DNA of 64,000 nt, taken from assembly GCF_021538895.1 (NCBI RefSeq), contig NZ_JADDRL010000033.1, positions 1 to 64,000 on the forward strand. Direction: 5' to 3'. The notes beneath the pieces are model-generated. The model was not told the DNA's origin. It searched no databases and saw nothing but the letters and a program-made list of their open reading frames with translations. Positions 60,621-64,000 of the stretch are shown one piece after another. The DNA comes from Streptomyces olivochromogenes (GTDB lineage Bacteria; Actinomycetota; Actinomycetes; Streptomycetales; Streptomycetaceae). A program made the position numbers and the translations under genes. Position 1 is the stretch's first letter, and every line of letters starts with the position of its first letter.

Positions 60621-63600
60621 TCAGTACTCCACATCCTGCGAGCGACGGCGGATGACCGTGACCTCGTCGCGCTGGTTTCCGGTCGGGCCGTAGTAGTTGA
60701 AGGCGTAGGTGAACTGCGCGTAGCCGCCCGCGAGATGGGTGGGCTTGAGCAGCAGCCGGGTCAGGGAGTTGTGGATGCCACCGCGCCTGCCGCTGACCTC
60801 GGTCTTCGGCACGTTCACGTTGCGGTCCTGGGCGTGGTACATGTACACCGTGCCCTCGGGCATGCGGTGGGTGACCACGGCCCGGGCGGCGACCACGCCG
60901 TTGCGGTTGTACGCCTCGATCCACTCGTTGTCCTTGACGCCGATCTTCTCGGCATCGCCGGTGGACATCCAGATCACGGGGCCGCCGCGGGACAGGGCGA
61001 GCATGTGGGCGTTGTCCTGGTAGTTCGAGTGGATGGACCACTTGGAGTGCGGGGTCAGATAGCGGACCGTGACCTCGGCCCGGCCGTCCTCGCGCAGGTG
61101 CTCGTCGCCGTAGTGCCGGGGCGTGTTCAACGGCGGCCGGTAGACCGGCAGTTGCTCACCCAGCTCGGCCATCCAGTCGTGCTGGACGAAGAAGTGCTGG
61201 CGTCCGGTGAGGGTGTGCCAGGGCTTCTTGTGCTCGACGTTGATGACGAACGGCGAGTAGCGGCGGCCGCCGGTCTCCGAACCCGACCACTCGTACGACG
61301 TGATCACCGCGCGCGGCTGGGTGCGGGTGTCGGCGAAGGTGATCCGCTCCGCCTCACGCTCGGCGGCGAGTTCCACCAGGCCCTCGCTGCCCGTCTGCCG
61401 CTCCAGTTCGCGGAAGCCCTCCGTGGCGAGCCGTCCGTTGGTCGTGCCGGACAGGGCCAGGATGGCCTCGCACATGTGGCTGGCGGTGGCCAGGGCGGGG
61501 CGGCCCGCGGCGATCCCGTCGCGCACGGTGCCGTTGCGGTGGCGCAGCTCCTCGATCTCCTGGTCCGGGTGGACGGTGACGCCCTTGGTGGTCGTGCCCA
61601 GCTTGTCCAGCAGGGGGCCGACCGCGCGCATCTTCTGGGCGATCGCCGCGTAGTCCCGCTCGATCACGACCAGCTTCGGCATGGTGCGTCCCGGCACCGG
61701 CTCGCACTCGCCCGCCTTCCAGTCCCGTACGACACCGCCGGGCTGGGCGAGTTCGTCCGGTGTGTCGTGCAGCAGCGGCACGGCGAGGACGTCGGTGCGG
61801 GTGCCGAGGTGGTCGGCGGCGAGCTCGCTGAACTTGTCGGCGATGGTGAGGAACGTGTCGTAGTCGGTGCGCGCCTGCCAGGGCGGGGCGATGGCCGGCG
61901 TGAAGGCGTGCACGAAGGGGTGCATGTCCGTGCTGGACAGGTCGTCCTTCTCGTACCAGGTCGCGGCCGGGAGGACGACGTCGGCGAGCAGGCCGGTGGA
62001 GGTCATCCGGAAGTCCACCGCGACCATCAGGTCCAACTTGCCCTCGGGGGCCTCCTCGCGCCACACCACCTCCTTCGGGCGGGCCTCGGGCGGAGTCTCC
62101 GTGGAGCGGACCGCCGCGTCCGTGCCCAGCAGGTGGCGCAGGAAGTACTCGTTGCCCTTGCCGGACGAGCCCAGCAGGTTCGCCCGCCACACGGTCAGGA
62201 CACGCGGGAAGTTGGCCGGGTCGTCGGGGTCCTCTGCGGCGAACCGCAGCCGTCCGGACTTCAGTTCCTCGACGATGTGCTCGCCGACCTCGCGTCCCTG
62301 CGACCTCGCCTCGTCCGTGAGATCCAGCGGGTTGCGGTTGAAGCCGGGGTGACCGGGCGTCCAGCCCAGGCGTATCGCCTGCGCGAGGCAGTCGGCGAAG
62401 CCCTTGCCCTTGAACCGGCCCTCACCGAGCGGCGAGGCCAACTCGTCCGGCCCGAAGGCCTCGTAGCGCCACTGGTCGGAGTTGAGGTACCAGTACGAGG
62501 TGCCCGCCATGTGCCGGGTGGGCCGCTGCCAGTCGAAGGCGAACGACAGGTGCTGCTGCCCGGTGACCGGACGGACCTTCTCCTGGCCGACGTAGTGCGC
62601 CCAGCCGCCGCCGTTCACGCCCTGGCAGCCGGTCATCGTCGTCAGGGCCAGGAAGGCCCGGTAGATCGTGTCGGAGTGGAACCAGTGGTTGGTCCCCGCA
62701 CCCAGGGCGATCATGGAACGGCCGTTGGTGCGCTCGGCGTTGCGGGCGAACTCCCGGGCGATCCGGGCCGCCTGCTCGGCCGGCACCGAGGTGATCGTCT
62801 CCTGCCAGGCCGGGGTGTACGGCTGGTCCGCGTCGTCGTACGAGGACGGCCAGCTGCCCGGCAGACCCGGCCGCCGCACCCCGTACTGGGCGAGCATCAG
62901 GTCGAACACCGTGGTGACGAGGCGGCCGCCGATCCGGCGCACCGGCACCCCGCGCACCATGAACGAACCGCCCTCGGTGGCGCCCTCGTCGAAGCGCGGC
63001 AGGGCCACGGCGACCGCGTCCCCGGCCTCCGCCAGCAGGCTCAGCGCGGGCACGGTGTCGTCCAGGTCGAGGTTCCAGCGGCCCTTGCCCTCCTCGCCCC
63101 AGCGGAAGCCGAGCGAGCCGTTCGGCACGACCGGCTCGCCGCTCGCGCTGTCCACCAGGACGGTCTTGGACTCCGCGTGCTCGCTCGTGTCGCCGAGGTC
63201 GGCGGCCGTCAGGAACCCGTCCGGCACGTGGCCGCCGTCCCGCTCGCGCAGCGTGACCAGGAACGGGGCGTCGGTGAACTTCCGCAAGTAGTCCTGGAAG
63301 TAGGGCACTTGGCGGTCGACGAGGAACTCGCGCAGGATCACGTGGCCCATCGCCATGGCCAGCGCCCCGTCCGTGCCCGGGTGCGGGGCCAGCCACTCGT
63401 CGGCGAACTTCACGTTGTCCGCGTAGTCGGGGCTGACCGCGATGACCTTGGTGCCGTTGTAGCGGGTCTCGGTCAGGAAGTGCGCGTCGGGCGTGCGGGT
63501 CACCGGGATGTTGGAGCCCCACATGATCAGATAGCCCGCGTTCCACCAGTCCGCGGACTCCGGTACGTCCGTCTGGTCGCCGAAGACCTGCGGCGAGGCG

Positions 63601-64000
63601 ACCGGCAGGTCGGCGTACCAGTCGTAGAACGACAGCAGCGTGCCGCCGATCAGCGACATGAACCGGGCGCCGGCCGCGAAGGACGCCATGGACATCGCCG
63701 GGATCGGCGAGAAGCCCGCCACCCGGTCCGGGCCGTACGCCCGGACGGTGTGCACATGGGCGGCGGCGACCAGCTCGGCCACCTCGTCCCAGTCGGCGCG
63801 CACCAGGCCGCCCTTGCCGCGGGCCCGCTTGTACGCGCGCGCCTTCGCCGGGTCGCCGGTGATCTCCGCCCAGGCCGCCACCGGGTCGCCGAGCCGGCGC
63901 CGGGCCTCGCGCCACAGCTTCAGCAGCGTGCCCCGTACGTACGGGTAGCGGACCCGGCTGGGCGAGTAGGTGTACCAGGAGAAGGAGGCACCCCGCGGGC
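60621..64000 (-). CDS. narG: respiratory nitrate reductase alpha subunit NarG, N-terminus off the window
   Basis: Open from the stop at 60621 to the window edge, 1126 codons; family length is about 1230 aa, so some 100 N-terminal residues, including the FS0 [4Fe-4S] motif, are missing. Molybdo-bis-MGD enzyme: SFSWYTYSPSRVRYPYVRG, FSPIPAMSMASFAAGARFMS, YLIMWGSNIPVTRTPDAHFL, MTGCQGVNGGGWAHYVGQEK, DVVLPAATWYEKDDLSSTDM and MYHAQDRNVNVPK. It reduces nitrate to nitrite on the cytoplasmic side. First gene of narGHJI-DUF6457-moeA. Confidence 0.97.
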   Translation of the reverse strand, partial: PRGASFSWYTYSPSRVRYPYVRGTLLKLWREARRRLGDPVAAWAEITGDPAKARAYKRARGKGGLVRADWDEVAELVAAAHVHTVRAYGPDRVAGFSPIPAMSMASFAAGARFMSLIGGTLLSFYDWYADLPVASPQVFGDQTDVPESADWWNAGYLIMWGSNIPVTRTPDAHFLTETRYNGTKVIAVSPDYADNVKFADEWLAPHPGTDGALAMAMGHVILREFLVDRQVPYFQDYLRKFTDAPFLVTLRERDGGHVPDGFLTAADLGDTSEHAESKTVLVDSASGEPVVPNGSLGFRWGEEGKGRWNLDLDDTVPALSLLAEAGDAVAVALPRFDEGATEGGSFMVRGVPVRRIGGRLVTTVFDLMLAQYGVRRPGLPGSWPSSYDDADQPYTPAWQETITSVPAEQAARIAREFARNAERTNGRSMIALGAGTNHWFHSDTIYRAFLALTTMTGCQGVNGGGWAHYVGQEKVRPVTGQQHLSFAFDWQRPTRHMAGTSYWYLNSDQWRYEAFGPDELASPLGEGRFKGKGFADCLAQAIRLGWTPGHPGFNRNPLDLTDEARSQGREVGEHIVEELKSGRLRFAAEDPDDPANFPRVLTVWRANLLGSSGKGNEYFLRHLLGTDAAVRSTETPPEARPKEVVWREEAPEGKLDLMVAVDFRMTSTGLLADVVLPAATWYEKDDLSSTDMHPFVHAFTPAIAPPWQARTDYDTFLTIADKFSELAADHLGTRTDVLAVPLLHDTPDELAQPGGVVRDWKAGECEPVPGRTMPKLVVIERDYAAIAQKMRAVGPLLDKLGTTTKGVTVHPDQEIEELRHRNGTVRDGIAAGRPALATASHMCEAILALSGTTNGRLATEGFRELERQTGSEGLVELAAEREAERITFADTRTQPRAVITSYEWSGSETGGRRYSPFVINVEHKKPWHTLTGRQHFFVQHDWMAELGEQLPVYRPPLNTPRHYGDEHLREDGRAEVTVRYLTPHSKWSIHSNYQDNAHMLALSRGGPVIWMSTGDAEKIGVKDNEWIEAYNRNGVVAARAVVTHRMPEGTVYMYHAQDRNVNVPKTEVSGRRGGIHNSLTRLLLKPTHLAGGYAQFTYAFNYYGPTGNQRDEVTVIRRRSQDVEY

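Overview
The window is GC-rich (clearly above 65% G+C), with strong third-position G/C bias, many GTG starts, many 4-nt ATGA/GTGA gene overlaps and families typical of Streptomyces (SigE-family sigma factor, GerW, CbtAB, LLM oxidoreductases, HxlR/TetR/WYL/GntR regulators). I read it as chromosomal DNA of a Streptomyces or close relative, probably accessory or arm-proximal. No plasmid, phage structural, integrase, IS, CRISPR, tRNA or rRNA gene was recognised.

Layout. 1-3.6 kb (minus): a PIG-V-like membrane mannosyltransferase coupled to a GT2-GtrA glycosyltransferase, then a SigE-family sigma factor with a one-TM Pro/Ser/Thr-rich partner. 3.8-5.9 kb (plus): an overlapping SRPBCC / LLM oxidoreductase / HxlR cassette. 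5.9-11.0 kb (minus): the most unusual block, a trypsin-NACHT-leucine-rich-repeat protein (1135 aa) directly behind a Trypco2-domain protein, flanked by two unrecognised genes; this looks like an NLR-type (STAND) predicted immune or conflict system. 11.2-14.5 kb: a cysteine-less carboxymuconolactone-decarboxylase-fold protein, a secreted Asp-box (sialidase-like) protein and a GNAT. 14.5-19.7 kb: a vitamin B12 circuit, with one cobalamin riboswitch before cbtB-cbtA and a second before metE. 19.7-20.6 kb: decayed DNA with remnants of a 3-hydroxyacyl-CoA dehydrogenase and a short-chain-fatty-acid XRE regulator.

20.7-48.0 kb is a mosaic of small metabolic and regulatory units: a metallo-beta-lactamase/rhodanese plus MFS operon, gerW, an SDR, a dihydrolipoyl dehydrogenase, an HxlR regulator divergent from a PaaI thioesterase, an MBL hydrolase, a GT1 glycosyltransferase, a LysM protein, a WYL regulator, VOC and PPOX proteins, a UvrA-like ABC ATPase, MarR and GntR regulators, a secreted DUF3103-like protein, NmrA-type reductases, azlC-azlD with a divergent Lrp regulator, and a TetR regulator with twin operators facing a SnoaL/NmrA operon. 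Several intergenic regions carry readable operators and strong hairpin terminators.

48.0-64.0 kb reads as a low-oxygen/redox island: VKOR, a membrane protein, cysteine synthase plus serine acetyltransferase, a hemerythrin-DUF2249 protein, feoA-feoB-NifU-like, and moeA-DUF6457-narI-narJ-narH-narG (narG runs off the end). Three promoter regions in this island carry three copies each of a GGGCCGNACGGCCC-like palindrome at nearly identical spacing (31-32 bp then 22 bp), which suggests one shared regulator, plausibly a DevR/OsdR-type dormancy response regulator; feoA additionally has an iron box. Functions are inferred from protein families recognised by eye; no searches were run.
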